Source: Clostridium_AM sp964554365 (lineage in GTDB: Bacteria; Bacillota; Clostridia; Clostridiales; Clostridiaceae). Taken from it: DNA of 43,859 bases. Positions 7,767 through 16,107 of the stretch are shown piece after piece. The DNA lies in the NCBI GenBank assembly GCA_964554365.1, contig CAZKOJ010000013.1:1-43859 (forward strand), read 5' to 3'. The position numbers and the translations under genes were made by a program. The notes below the pieces were generated by a model that saw only the letters and a list, made by a program, of their open reading frames with translations, was not told where the DNA came from and did not search any database. Every line of letters starts with the position of its first letter. Within the stretch, counting starts at the first letter, position 1.

Positions 7767-8831
7767 TTGAAAAGGGAAGAAATGACTCCGAGAGAAAGAA
7801 TGGATGCTTTTGCTAAAGGTAAAGAAATCGACCGTGTAATTTGTATTCCTGATATGGGAGTTACTATGGTGCCTTTTATTGGGGTGACAGCTAGAGAGTA
7901 TTATCATTCAGCAGAACTTATGGCAGGTTTGGAAATAGCTTTGTTTAGAAGACTTGGCCATGATAGTGTAGGAATCTCCACTAGTCTTAGAGGGGTTGCT
8001 GAGGCTATGGGTTCTAAGGTAGGTTATCCTGATTACAATATTTCATATTTATTGGAGCCAACTGTTAAATCTATAGATCAAATAGAATCTCTTAAAGTTG
8101 CTAATCCATTAAAAGATGGAAATTTACCAATTTTAATCGAAGCCTTGAGACTTACTAGAGATGCACTTATAAAGGAAGTAGATGTTGGTGCTGCCATGTC
8201 TGGTCCCTTTAGTGTTGCAGCCTCTTTAGTAGGAACAGAAAATTTATTAAAATGGATGATTAAATATCCTAAAAAAATTCATACGCTAATGGAAATAGTA
8301 GTGGAATCTAACAACAGATATATAGAAGAAGTGGCTAATTTGGGTTTATCCATTTGTTTTGCTGATCCAGTTTCATCTAATAGTCTTATAAGCCCAAAAC
8401 AATTTAGAGAATTTTCTTTGCCTTATCTTCAAAAGAATGTTGATAAAATAAAAGAGAAAACTGGAAGTGCCCCTGGTATACATATATGTGGAAAGAGTAG
8501 GGGTATTTGGGAAGATGTTGTTGGTACAGGCATTTCTAATTTCAGCATAGATAATATTGAGGATTTAGAAGAGGCTAAGGAAATAATGGGAGATAGAGTT
8601 ATAATTACGGGAAATGTTCCACCAGTTGATGTAATCCATGAAGGAACTAGAGAAGATATTTTTAAATCAGTCAAAGAGTGTATTAGCAAAGGATATGATT
8701 CTAAAAAAGGTTATATTTTAAGTACGGGCTGTCAAATTCCAATGAATACGCCAATTGAGAAAATTGAAATGTTCATGGAAGCAGCTAAAACCTATGGTAA
8801 GTATCCAATAGATTTATTGATGGAAGATTAA
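7767..8831 (+). CDS. Uroporphyrinogen decarboxylase-fold (MtaA/CmuA-type) methyltransferase
   Basis: 354 residues. The TIM-barrel family URO-D includes heme-pathway HemE and the corrinoid:thiol methyltransferases MtaA/MtbA/CmuA. Here a zinc-binding pattern typical of the methyltransferases is present: H239-I-C241 (GIHICGK) and C322 (STGCQIP). Heme-pathway neighbours and the HemE N-terminal Arg motif are absent. So a methyl transfer from a methylated corrinoid protein to a thiol or similar acceptor is more likely than porphyrin synthesis. No corrinoid protein gene lies nearby, so the substrate is unknown. Start: TTG at 7767 after AAAGGAAG; an ATG six codons in (7782) is a possible alternative. 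It is a single-gene transcript ended by the hairpin at 8872-8912. Confidence 0.8.
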   Translation: MKREEMTPRERMDAFAKGKEIDRVICIPDMGVTMVPFIGVTAREYYHSAELMAGLEIALFRRLGHDSVGISTSLRGVAEAMGSKVGYPDYNISYLLEPTVKSIDQIESLKVANPLKDGNLPILIEALRLTRDALIKEVDVGAAMSGPFSVAASLVGTENLLKWMIKYPKKIHTLMEIVVESNNRYIEEVANLGLSICFADPVSSNSLISPKQFREFSLPYLQKNVDKIKEKTGSAPGIHICGKSRGIWEDVVGTGISNFSIDNIEDLEEAKEIMGDRVIITGNVPPVDVIHEGTREDIFKSVKECISKGYDSKKGYILSTGCQIPMNTPIEKIEMFMEAAKTYGKYPIDLLMED

Positions 8832-8871
8832 TAAAAAACAATAACGATTTTAAAATGAAAAGCCTTAATGA

Positions 8872-8912
8872 AAAAAGGTAATGGATTGGATTTATTGCCT
8901 TTTATTGTTTTT
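8872..8912 (+). terminator. Terminator after the URO-D-fold gene
   Basis: AAAAGGTAAT (8873-8882) pairs with ATTGCCTTTT (8894-8903) with one mismatch, then TATTGTTTTT. Confidence 0.65.
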
Positions 8913-8942
8913 GTAAGTACATTTGTTGTACATAAGAGGTAC

Positions 8943-8976
8943 AATAGGATATTAAAAAAGTTTTTAATATCCTATT
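8943..8976. repeat. Perfect 16-base inverted repeat abutting the rrf2 -35 box
   Basis: AATAGGATATTAAAAA (8943-8958) and its exact reverse complement (8961-8976) are separated by AG. The right arm shares two bases with the TTGACA box. There is no T run after it, so it is less like a terminator than an operator or an mRNA-end structure. Confidence 0.8.
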
Positions 8977-9022
8977 GACAACTCCTCCTGTTGTAACTAT
9001 AATGGTTACAACAGGAGGAGTT
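8975..9022 (+). promoter_or_regulatory. Consensus sigma-A promoter embedded in an 18-base operator palindrome
   Basis: TTGACA (8975-8980) and TATAAT (8998-9003) are both perfect and 17 bases apart. AACTCCTCCTGTTGTAAC (8980-8997) is the exact reverse complement of GTTACAACAGGAGGAGTT (9005-9022), so the -10 box forms the loop and the right arm carries the SD (AGGAGGAG) of the gene at 9027. The core GTTGTAAC-N7-GTTACAAC recurs twice upstream of 9591. I infer autorepression by the Rrf2 protein; the transcript start would fall in the right arm. Confidence 0.85.
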
Positions 9023-9026
9023 AAGC

Positions 9027-9455
9027 ATGAAAATAAGTAGTAGGTTCTCTATAGCAGTTCATATACTATCAATATTATCTATGGAAAAAGAGAAATTATG
9101 CACCTCAGAATGGATTGCTGGCAGCGTAAATACTAATCCAGTAATTATTAGAAGAGTTACTGGAATGTTAAAAAAAGCTGGGATGGTTAATGTAACTTCA
9201 GGAACTGGAGGAGCGTATCTTTTAAAACCTATAGAAAATATTACTTTGCTAGATATATATAAGGCAGTAGATGTAGTTGAAGAGGGTCAACTTTTTCAAA
9301 TCCATGAAAAGCCAAATCCTAAATGTCCTATAGGTGCTAATATTGAACTTGTACTAGAAATTATATTAGTTAAAGCACAAGGGGCTATGGAAGAAGTACT
9401 TAAAAATGTTACGATGGAGGATATTGTTAAAGGACTGTTAGAAAAGATTAAGTAA
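9027..9455 (+). CDS. Rrf2-family transcriptional regulator, YwnA/HypR-like
   Basis: 142 residues. Winged-helix N-terminus typical of Rrf2 (SSRFSIAVHILSIL, then SVNTNPVIIRRVTGMLKKAG, then a GGAYLLKP wing), dimer helix, and the conserved NPKCPIG motif with Cys100. It lacks the three-cysteine Fe-S set of IscR/NsrR, so it is closer to B. subtilis YwnA and to the thiol-switch regulator HypR of Staphylococcus. A second Cys (C25) is placed where a switch partner could be. That a disulfide sensor operates here is inference. Promoter and SD are buried in its own operator palindrome, and copies of the operator precede the next gene, so it probably represses itself and the 9591-10901 genes. Confidence 0.87.
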   Translation: MKISSRFSIAVHILSILSMEKEKLCTSEWIAGSVNTNPVIIRRVTGMLKKAGMVNVTSGTGGAYLLKPIENITLLDIYKAVDVVEEGQLFQIHEKPNPKCPIGANIELVLEIILVKAQGAMEEVLKNVTMEDIVKGLLEKIK

Positions 9456-9479
9456 AATTCACTTAAAAACTTTCAACAT

Positions 9480-9504
9480 CGATGTAACTATTGTTGTTAC
9501 ATCG
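9480..9504. promoter_or_regulatory. Rrf2-type operator copy 2
   Basis: CGATGTAAC-N7-GTTACATCG (9480-9504), perfect 9-base arms, same 7-base spacing as the operator at 8990-9012 with one symmetric base change (GATGTAAC for GTTGTAAC). Located 87 bases before the gene at 9591. Confidence 0.75.
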
Positions 9505-9530
9505 AATATACTACTATTTTTTTTGCACTA

Positions 9531-9553
9531 GTTGTAACCGATAAAGTTACAAC
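9531..9553. promoter_or_regulatory. Rrf2-type operator copy 3
   Basis: GTTGTAAC-N7-GTTACAAC, identical in both half sites and spacing to the core in the promoter of the regulator at 9027. It lies 37 bases before the ATG at 9591. No clear -35/-10 pair is seen for this gene, but the site is placed to block initiation. Confidence 0.8.
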
Positions 9554-9590
9554 GAAAATTAGTAAAATTAGATTGAGAGGATGATTATTT

Positions 9591-10226
9591 ATGAAAATAG
9601 CATTGATTGGAGCAAATGGAAACGTGGGAAAGGTTATTTTAAAAGAAGCCTTATTAAGAGGTCATGAGGTTACAGGAATAGTTCATAATTTATCAAAAAT
9701 TGAAAGCGAGCAGGTTAACTTAAAACTTATTGAAGGAGACATATTTGATGAAGAAAACATATCAAGGGCTATAGAAGGAAATGATATAGTTATTAGTACC
9801 TTTGGTCCTAAACAAGGAGAGGAAAAAAGTTTAGTATATGCTGCTAAAAGCTTAATAAATTCGGTAAAGAAAGCAGGGGTACCTCGTCTTCTATCAATGG
9901 GGGGAGCTGGAAGTCTTCTTGTGGACGGGGATATAAAGTTGGTTGAAACAAAAGATTTTCCTTCAGACTGGAAGCCAATTGCACTAGCTCATGGTGATGC
10001 ATTAGAGTATTATAAACAGGAAGAAAAGCTTAATTGGACAAATTTAAGTCCTGCTGCATTTATTGAACCAGGAAAAAGAACAGGAGTTTATCGCATTGGT
10101 GAAGATCACTTAGTAATAGATGAAAAAGGTGTTAGTCATATTTCTTTTGAAGATTTTGCTTTTGCTATGCTGGATGAAGTTGAAAAGCCTAAGTTCTCCC
10201 GAAGAAGGTTTACAGTAGGCTATTAA
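9591..10226 (+). CDS. NAD(P)-binding reductase-like protein, YwnB/NmrA type
   Basis: 211 residues, an atypical short-chain dehydrogenase Rossmann fold. The dinucleotide motif GANGNVG (residues 7-13) is followed by GHEVTGIVHN and a conserved LSMGGAGSLL strand. There is no YxxxK catalytic pair, as usual for the NAD(P)H-binding (NmrA-like) subfamily; these often sense or reduce quinones and flavins. B. subtilis ywnA and ywnB are neighbours in the same way, supporting a conserved regulator-target pair. SD GAGAGGATG precedes the ATG. A DsbA-like gene follows after 21 bases. Confidence 0.85.
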   Translation: MKIALIGANGNVGKVILKEALLRGHEVTGIVHNLSKIESEQVNLKLIEGDIFDEENISRAIEGNDIVISTFGPKQGEEKSLVYAAKSLINSVKKAGVPRLLSMGGAGSLLVDGDIKLVETKDFPSDWKPIALAHGDALEYYKQEEKLNWTNLSPAAFIEPGKRTGVYRIGEDHLVIDEKGVSHISFEDFAFAMLDEVEKPKFSRRRFTVGY

Positions 10227-10247
10227 TTTAATTGAGAGGTATAACTT

Positions 10248-10901
10248 ATGAAAACAAAAATATATTACGTTATGGATACTATGTGTGGATGGTGCTATGG
10301 TTTTAGCGATGTTATAATTAAAATACAAGAAAAATACAAAGAAATTTATGATTTTAACATTTTACCTAGAGGAATGTGGACTGGTGATAATGTTAAAACT
10401 ATGGATAATAGCTTAGGCGCTTATATAAAAGACCATAATAGCAAAATAGAACAATTAACTGGCAAAAAATTTGGAGAAGGATTTAATAAAAATATATTAA
10501 AAAACGAGGGCGTAGTTTTAGATAGCTTTCCAGGAGCAAAAGCAGTAGCCTTAATTCAAAGATTAAAAAAGGATGCAGCTTTTAGCTTCCTTAAGAATGT
10601 TCAAGAAGCCTTTTTCGTAAAAGGAAAGGATACTAATAATTTAGAAACATATATTGAAATAGCTGAAAGGTTTGATATATCTAAAGAGGAATTTGAGAAA
10701 GAATTTCTATCAGAAACTTTAACACAAGAGACCTTTAAATATTTTAATATGGTTGCCTCAATGGGGGCAGTAAGTTTCCCAACAATTATTGTAGTAGAAG
10801 GAGACAAAGGAAGAATAATCTCACAAGGCTATAATAAGTTTGAAGAGTTAGATAAAATCTTATCATCTTTAGCTTTTAACAATACAATAAAATGCCTATA
10901 A
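10248..10901 (+). CDS. DsbA-family thioredoxin-fold protein, cytosolic
   Basis: 217 residues with active-site motif C14-G-W-C17 (MCGWCYGF) at the N-terminus, an inserted helical domain, and the cis-Pro loop near the C-terminus (GAVSFPTIIVV). No signal peptide or membrane anchor, so it acts in the cytosol; it belongs with the FrnE/DsbA-like oxidoreductases. Its cotranscription with a thiol-type regulator and an NAD(P)-binding protein suggests a response to electrophile, quinone or hypochlorite stress. That is inference. SD GAGAGGT upstream; terminator immediately downstream. Confidence 0.83.
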   Translation: MKTKIYYVMDTMCGWCYGFSDVIIKIQEKYKEIYDFNILPRGMWTGDNVKTMDNSLGAYIKDHNSKIEQLTGKKFGEGFNKNILKNEGVVLDSFPGAKAVALIQRLKKDAAFSFLKNVQEAFFVKGKDTNNLETYIEIAERFDISKEEFEKEFLSETLTQETFKYFNMVASMGAVSFPTIIVVEGDKGRIISQGYNKFEELDKILSSLAFNNTIKCL

Positions 10902-10929
10902 GATATTTTTATTGTATATAGTTAAACAA

Positions 10930-10966
10930 CCGCATTAAGAATTTATTATTCTTAATGCGGTCTTTT
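10930..10966 (+). terminator. Bidirectional terminator between convergent genes
   Basis: CCGCATTAAGAA (10930-10941) and TTCTTAATGCGG (10949-10960) form a perfect 12-base stem followed by TCTTTT. The permease gene ends convergently at 10978, so it probably serves both directions. Confidence 0.9.
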
Positions 10967-10977
10967 AAAAGTTTAAT

Positions 10978-12318
10978 TTATGAAACTTTATCTTTATTCT
11001 GATTCTTATTTTTGCTTTTACAGTAATGGAATACTGGCAATCCTAATAAAGTTATTCCCAATCCTAGTAAAGCACTTTTAGGCGAGTCTTTAAATGTACA
11101 GAGTATTAAGTAACAACCGCCGGCAAATCCTACTAATGGTAGTACTGGGAAGAATGGAACATGATAAAGTTTTGGATTGTGAGTGACTCTCTTTCTAAGA
11201 ATAAATACACCAGCAATACCAAAGTTAAAGAAAATCCATAAAACAAATACTATCAAGTCAGTTATTGAGTTAAATGTACCTGTTAATATGTATATGATTG
11301 AAACGGCACCCTGGAATATTAAAGCGTTAATAGGAGTGCCTAATTTTGGATGAAGAGCACCTAAAACATTAGCTGCTGGCAAATGTCCACGTTCACCCAT
11401 TGCAAGAGTGTATCTAGCGCCACAAGTTAACATTCCATTTAAAGTTCCAAATACGGAAAGCATCATTCCAGCTGTTATAAATGCTGCCCCAGCAGGACCA
11501 AACAATTTTAAACACACATCTACACCTATTTTTTGTGAGTTTGCTACTTCTGCAGCTGGTAACACGTTGAAAATAGCTGCATTAAAAGCAACATATACAG
11601 CCATAACAACTAGAATACCTACAACTACGGCTTTAGGTATATCCTTTTCAGGATTTTTCATATCCGCAGCCAATGTACAAGTAGTAACCCATCCATCATA
11701 GGCCCATAGAACACCAAGCAATGCAGCTGCAGTGCTTGCACCTTGCATATGTCCAACTGATGCAAAATTAATTTCATGTGCTGTTCCATTAATGATACCA
11801 AAAACAACTATTGCTGCCATTGGAATAAGTTTACCTATTGTTGCTAATGTTTGTAACCATATTCCATATTTGGTTGAAATTATCTGTGCTATAATCAATA
11901 CTATAACTAGAGATATAGCAAATATTTTCTGCTGTGTGCCAGTCATGGGTAGAAAGAATGTTGCAAATGTTGCACAAGCTATAGAAACTGCACCACAAGT
12001 TCCTGGAGCATTAATTAATGCTGATACCCAACCAAACAAGAAACCAATTTTCTCTCCATATAGTTCCACCAAATACGTATATAATCCACCGATTTTTGGT
12101 ATATACGCAGCAAGTTCGGCAACGGTAAGAGCAGCCGCTATTGTAATTACACCACCGAAAATCCACAGTAAAAGTGCCATACCTGTAGAGTCTGAATTTC
12201 TTAACACTACTGAAGGTTTTAAAAATACTCCTGAGCCAATTACCAATCCAATTACATACATGGCACCTTGAAATGCATTCATAGTCTTTTTAAGTTGCTG
12301 ATTGTTTGCCTGTGACAT
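10978..12318 (-). CDS. APC-family amino acid permease
   Basis: 446 residues with about 12 hydrophobic segments. The N-terminal motif AMYVIGLVIGSGVFLKPS is the G-S/A-G unwound substrate site of APC (LAT-like/SteT) transporters. The C-terminus is short and Lys/Asn-rich. It follows the PatB/MalY-type lyase gene on the same strand and is probably the second gene of that sigma-54-controlled unit, so import of a sulfur amino acid such as cystathionine or cystine, or export of a product, is plausible. Specificity cannot be read from the sequence. SD GGGGG before ATG at 12318. Confidence 0.87.
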   Translation of the reverse strand: MSQANNQQLKKTMNAFQGAMYVIGLVIGSGVFLKPSVVLRNSDSTGMALLLWIFGGVITIAAALTVAELAAYIPKIGGLYTYLVELYGEKIGFLFGWVSALINAPGTCGAVSIACATFATFFLPMTGTQQKIFAISLVIVLIIAQIISTKYGIWLQTLATIGKLIPMAAIVVFGIINGTAHEINFASVGHMQGASTAAALLGVLWAYDGWVTTCTLAADMKNPEKDIPKAVVVGILVVMAVYVAFNAAIFNVLPAAEVANSQKIGVDVCLKLFGPAGAAFITAGMMLSVFGTLNGMLTCGARYTLAMGERGHLPAANVLGALHPKLGTPINALIFQGAVSIIYILTGTFNSITDLIVFVLWIFFNFGIAGVFILRKRVTHNPKLYHVPFFPVLPLVGFAGGCYLILCTFKDSPKSALLGLGITLLGLPVFHYCKSKNKNQNKDKVS

Positions 12319-12374
12319 ATAAAATCCCCCTATAGTTATATGAATTATTTATTATTCCTTTAATTTATGTAATA

Positions 12375-13541
12375 CTATAGACTGTCTACTGCTGTTTTTA
12401 ATCTTATTAATGCCTGCTCAACTACTGATCTTGGGCATGCAATATTCATTCTAACATGATCCTTACTTTCTTCTCCATACCATAAACCCAATCCTAGCTT
12501 AGCTTCATTAGTCATGAAGTTCTTTAATTCTTCAGCGGTCATTCCAAGTTCTTTACAATCTATCCAAATCAAATAAGTGGATTCAGGCATATTAGGTTTT
12601 ATTTTAGGTATATTTAATTTACAGTAATTATATACAAAATCAATATTTCCTTTTAGGTATGGCAATAATTGAGAAAGCCATTCTTCTCCATGCCTATATG
12701 CAGCTTCCACTGCAACTAAACTAAAACAATTATTTCTTTTGATATCGTTTATTTGTAATAGATGATCATATATATTTTTTTGCTCTTTATTACCAAAAAT
12801 TATAATAGATGCTTGCAATCCTGCTAGATTAAACGTTTTACTTGGAGCGATACAAGTTATAGAATTTTCGAAGAACTCCTTTGAAATTGAAGCAAATGGA
12901 ACATATTTATTATCTCCGTACACTAGCTCACAATGTATTTCATCTGCTACTACTTGTACTCCATATTTTAAACAAATTTTTCCGATTTTTATCAATTCTT
13001 CTTTAGTCCATACTCTTCCTACTGGGTTATGAGGATTGCAAAGGAAAAACATTTTTACTCCAGTCTTTACCTTTTCTTCAAAATCTTCATAATCCATTTC
13101 ATGTTTACCATCTACTAATTTTAACGGGCTAATTACTAACTCTCTGCCATGATCCTCAACTATTTCAAAGAATTCATTATAAACTGGTGATTGAATTATT
13201 ATTTTATCTCCAGGTTTTGTAAATTCTTTCATCATCATTACAAGTCCAGGAATAACTCCATGGCTATGACTCATATATTCACTTTTCACATTCCAACCAT
13301 GTTTTTTTGCATACCATTCACAAGCAGATTCAAAGTAAGAATCAGGTCTTGCCACATATCCAAATATTCCTTGTTCTAATCTTTCTCTCATTGCTGCAAG
13401 TATAGGTTCTGCAGTTTTAAAATCCATATCAGCTATCCACATTGGTATCAAATCATCTCTTCCATATTTAACACCCATTTCATCATATTTAGCTGAAAAA
13501 TTATCTTTTCTACTAATAACTTCGTCAAAATTATATTGCAT
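12375..13541 (-). CDS. patB: MalY/PatB-type PLP-dependent beta-C-S lyase
   Basis: 388 residues, full family length. Class I/II aminotransferase fold. The PLP lysine is K235 in SKTFNLAG, the cofactor aspartate is in VVADEIHCEL, and CNPHNPVGRVW and the N-terminal PMWIADMDF are diagnostic of the MalY/PatB branch. It cleaves cystathionine or cysteine S-conjugates to thiol, pyruvate and ammonia. The longest frame starts at 13607, but a strong SD (AGGAGG) eight bases before the ATG at 13541 and the family's usual N-terminus decide the start. A sigma-54 promoter lies at 13603-13618, so expression probably needs the activator encoded just upstream. Confidence 0.9.
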   Translation of the reverse strand: MQYNFDEVISRKDNFSAKYDEMGVKYGRDDLIPMWIADMDFKTAEPILAAMRERLEQGIFGYVARPDSYFESACEWYAKKHGWNVKSEYMSHSHGVIPGLVMMMKEFTKPGDKIIIQSPVYNEFFEIVEDHGRELVISPLKLVDGKHEMDYEDFEEKVKTGVKMFFLCNPHNPVGRVWTKEELIKIGKICLKYGVQVVADEIHCELVYGDNKYVPFASISKEFFENSITCIAPSKTFNLAGLQASIIIFGNKEQKNIYDHLLQINDIKRNNCFSLVAVEAAYRHGEEWLSQLLPYLKGNIDFVYNYCKLNIPKIKPNMPESTYLIWIDCKELGMTAEELKNFMTNEAKLGLGLWYGEESKDHVRMNIACPRSVVEQALIRLKTAVDSL

Positions 13542-13576
13542 TTTTTTTCCTCCTAAAACGTATTCATTATTAATTT

Positions 13577-13590
13577 GTATTTGCAAATAC
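13577..13590. promoter_or_regulatory. 14-base palindrome at the predicted patB transcript start
   Basis: GTATTTGCAAATAC is fully self-complementary and lies just downstream of the -12 element. It could be an operator for a repressor or chance in AT-rich DNA. Confidence 0.45.
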
Positions 13591-13602
13591 GCTAATATTA
13601 TT

Positions 13603-13618
13603 AGCAATTATTATGCCA
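13603..13618 (-). promoter_or_regulatory. Sigma-54 promoter for patB and permease
   Basis: On the minus strand TGGCAT-AATAA-TTGCT, matching TGGCAC-N5-TTGCW, with GG and GC exactly ten bases apart. It lies ~60 bases before the patB ATG and directly after the terminator of a sigma-54 activator gene. Confidence 0.82.
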
Positions 13619-13689
13619 ATGCAAAAGATACAACTTTTCAGTAATATAACTCAATTATCCATCAGAATTACATAGATTTTATAAAATTA

Positions 13690-13729
13690 AAGGGTTAAAT
13701 AGATTTAATATTAATCTATTTAACCCTTT
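13690..13729 (-). terminator. Terminator overlapping the end of the PrpR-type regulator gene
   Basis: AAAGGGTTAAATAGATT and its reverse complement flank TAATATT; the stop codon (TAA, 13720-13722) lies within the stem. It separates the regulator from the sigma-54 promoter of patB. Confidence 0.8.
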
Positions 13730-15792
13730 TTTATAGTATCTATAAAACTAAGACCTAATTCAGTTATCTTACTTCCACCTCTACCCCTAGATACAGTTAT
13801 CATTTTATATTTTTCTAAATTCATAAATATCGTTCTAATTTCTGGCTCCGTTAAAAATATGTTTTTTTCTTCTATTATCTTTGCAAGAGCTCTACGACCG
13901 ATTCCAACTCGTTTTTTGTAACACAACGCTAGTTGCTCCATTACGATTATATAATCATTAAGTTTATCTCTTATTGTATTAACGAAGTCTTTATATTCTT
14001 TAACATCTATATCTTCATAATTAGTTATATTCTGTACCCTACTTATAGAGTTTGATAGACTTAATGGTAGATCATCAATAGTAATTTTATCCTCAGCAAT
14101 ACAGGTTAAGTATTCTATGTAGTTTCTAAGCTCTCTTATATTGCCTTCCCAAGAATAATTCAAAAATATTTTTTTTATTTCATCAGAAAGCTCGAATTTA
14201 CTATTCAAATCCTGCTTTATCTTTTCTAAGATTATGAGAATATCGCCACCTCTATCTCTTAGGGGAGGGATATTTAACGGAAGAACATTTAGTCTGAAAT
14301 AAAGATCTTTCCTAAACCTACCCTTAGAAATAAGTTCATTTATATTTTCATTTGTTGTAGCAATAATTCTAACATCTACACTAATGACTCTGTCTCCACT
14401 TATACGAATAACTTCCTTCTCTTGCAAAATTCTCAATAATTTTGATTGTAGATTCAAACTCATTGCCTCTATCTCGTCCAAAAATAAAGTACCCATATGT
14501 GCAAATTCAAATAAGCCCGGTTTTCCACCCTTTTTTGCACCAGTAAAAGCACCTTCTTCGTATCCGAAAAGTTCACTTTCCAGCAAATTTTCAGGAATAG
14601 CTGCACAATTTACTGCCACAAAGGGAAATTCTTTTCTTAAAGAACTATTATGTAGTGCTTGAGCAAAAAGTTCTTTACCAGTGCCGCTCTCACCTGTAAT
14701 TAATACAGGTGAATTATTCATTGCCATCTTTTCCGCTATTTTTTTTGTTTTAACTATAATAGAACTCTCACCGATAATATCTGCAAAGGAATATTTAGCT
14801 CTATACCCTCTATTTAAAAGCTGCAATCTTAATTTTTGTTGCTGATATTCTGTATCCTTAAATTTTTTCACAATAGCAAATGCACCAATTGGCTTATTCC
14901 TACTAATAACTGGTTCGATGCTTAAATCAATATAAACATCATTTATTTTTATTAATCTGTATTTAATTGGTTGTAGGGAGCTTATTACCTCCTCAAAGGG
15001 AATATCAATAAAAATTTCTTTTGCTATCCTACCAATAACTTCATCCTTATGCTTACCGATAATTCTCTCTGCACTATTATTAATTGCAAAAATAATGCCA
15101 TTAGCATTTACTCCGATTATTCCCTCATCAAGTATCCTTAACAAAATATCAAACTGACTTTCAAGCTTATCTGTCTTACCAGCTAATTTTTCTAAGCTAT
15201 AGCTGTTTGTTGCAATTCTTTCAGAATACTTAATAAATTTTTCCTCTTTAAGTAAATATTCAAGCTTAAGCTTTAACACTATTTCTATAATTGTACTAGT
15301 ATCTAAAATTCTATCCCCAATATCCATTAGCTTGCTAACATTTTTAGGAGCAAATTTTGATTCTCCTGGTGTAACTGCTAATTCAAGATTTGGAATTTTA
15401 TTAATTCCTGGATAGACAGGAACAAATTCTATATGATTTACACCTAATTGACTAATTAAAGAGATGGTATCAATGCACATATCTGCACTGGAATTAACAA
15501 GCATACACTTTGTTCCCTTAGGAATTCCCTTGATTTGACTAAGTGCTGATTTAGAAAAAGTCAAATTGGGTATTACAATCTCACTTCCAACTGAAATATT
15601 ATTCTTTATTGTTTCATAAATTGAATAAGTTGAAACCACTATAATATCGGCACTTATCATTTCACCAGTGGTATGTTCTTCAATTGAAAACAATCTAGTT
15701 TCAATGGTATCTCCAAATAATTCTTTTAACTGTCCTGAATAAAACCTTGCAGCTAAATCTGCAAATGTTACAATTGCAACTATTTTAACCAT
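13720..15792 (-). CDS. PrpR-type sigma-54-dependent activator
   Basis: 690 residues. Residues ~1-175 form a PrpR_N sensor of the propionate-activator type (two-lobed, solute-binding-like). ~215-315 is a PAS domain (LDEGIIGVNANGIIFAINNSAERIIG). ~335-575 is the AAA+ domain with Walker A GESGTGKE (367-374), the sigma-54 contact loop GAFTGA (414-419) and FLDEIEAM. The C-terminal ~110 residues are not a Fis helix-turn-helix; RGRGGSKITELG looks like a winged-helix wing. The probable target is the adjacent sigma-54 promoter of patB. The ligand may be an amino acid or thiol compound handled by PatB and the permease (inference). SD AGGAG before ATG 15792. Confidence 0.9.
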   Translation of the reverse strand: MVKIVAIVTFADLAARFYSGQLKELFGDTIETRLFSIEEHTTGEMISADIIVVSTYSIYETIKNNISVGSEIVIPNLTFSKSALSQIKGIPKGTKCMLVNSSADMCIDTISLISQLGVNHIEFVPVYPGINKIPNLELAVTPGESKFAPKNVSKLMDIGDRILDTSTIIEIVLKLKLEYLLKEEKFIKYSERIATNSYSLEKLAGKTDKLESQFDILLRILDEGIIGVNANGIIFAINNSAERIIGKHKDEVIGRIAKEIFIDIPFEEVISSLQPIKYRLIKINDVYIDLSIEPVISRNKPIGAFAIVKKFKDTEYQQQKLRLQLLNRGYRAKYSFADIIGESSIIVKTKKIAEKMAMNNSPVLITGESGTGKELFAQALHNSSLRKEFPFVAVNCAAIPENLLESELFGYEEGAFTGAKKGGKPGLFEFAHMGTLFLDEIEAMSLNLQSKLLRILQEKEVIRISGDRVISVDVRIIATTNENINELISKGRFRKDLYFRLNVLPLNIPPLRDRGGDILIILEKIKQDLNSKFELSDEIKKIFLNYSWEGNIRELRNYIEYLTCIAEDKITIDDLPLSLSNSISRVQNITNYEDIDVKEYKDFVNTIRDKLNDYIIVMEQLALCYKKRVGIGRRALAKIIEEKNIFLTEPEIRTIFMNLEKYKMITVSRGRGGSKITELGLSFIDTIKKG

Positions 15793-15886
15793 AATTTCAT
15801 CTCCTAAAAATACAATAAGCCTTGTTTAAACTCTCAATTTGGCTTAAATAACTTATATCCTTCAATTCTAGATTTACCTTATATAA

Positions 15887-15915
15887 ATTTTAACATACAG
15901 CTAAATTATTGTTAA
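15887..15915 (-). promoter_or_regulatory. Sigma-A promoter of the PrpR-type activator
   Basis: Minus strand TTAACA-N17-TAAAAT, 5 of 6 matches in each box, about 95 bases before the ATG. Confidence 0.6.
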
Positions 15916-16032
15916 ACTTATTTTTAAAAAAATTAATGAAAAAAATATCTGTTTATGGACAATTTTGGATTGAAATTTCATAGCAACTTATATATTTGTG
16001 ATTTGATAATATATTAAATGAAAGCATAAAAT

Positions 16033-16068
16033 ACAAGTGATTTTTAGTGTATCAAAAATCACTTGTAT
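16033..16068 (-). terminator. Terminator of the Cys/Arg-rich peptide gene
   Basis: TACAAGTGATTTTT (16033-16046) and AAAAATCACTTGTA (16055-16068) form a perfect 14-base stem with an 8-base loop, followed on the minus strand by TTTTATG. Confidence 0.75.
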
Positions 16069-16107
16069 AATTAAACATTAATTATTATTTTCAAGTTCAA
16101 TAAATAA

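Noticed and set aside
7767..8831. Assignment as HemE (uroporphyrinogen decarboxylase)
   Set aside because: The zinc-type H-x-C and distal Cys favour the corrinoid methyltransferase branch and there are no heme genes around it.
11408..12271. Long plus-strand open frames inside the permease gene
   Set aside because: They are antisense to a clear APC permease, lack SDs and have unlikely composition.
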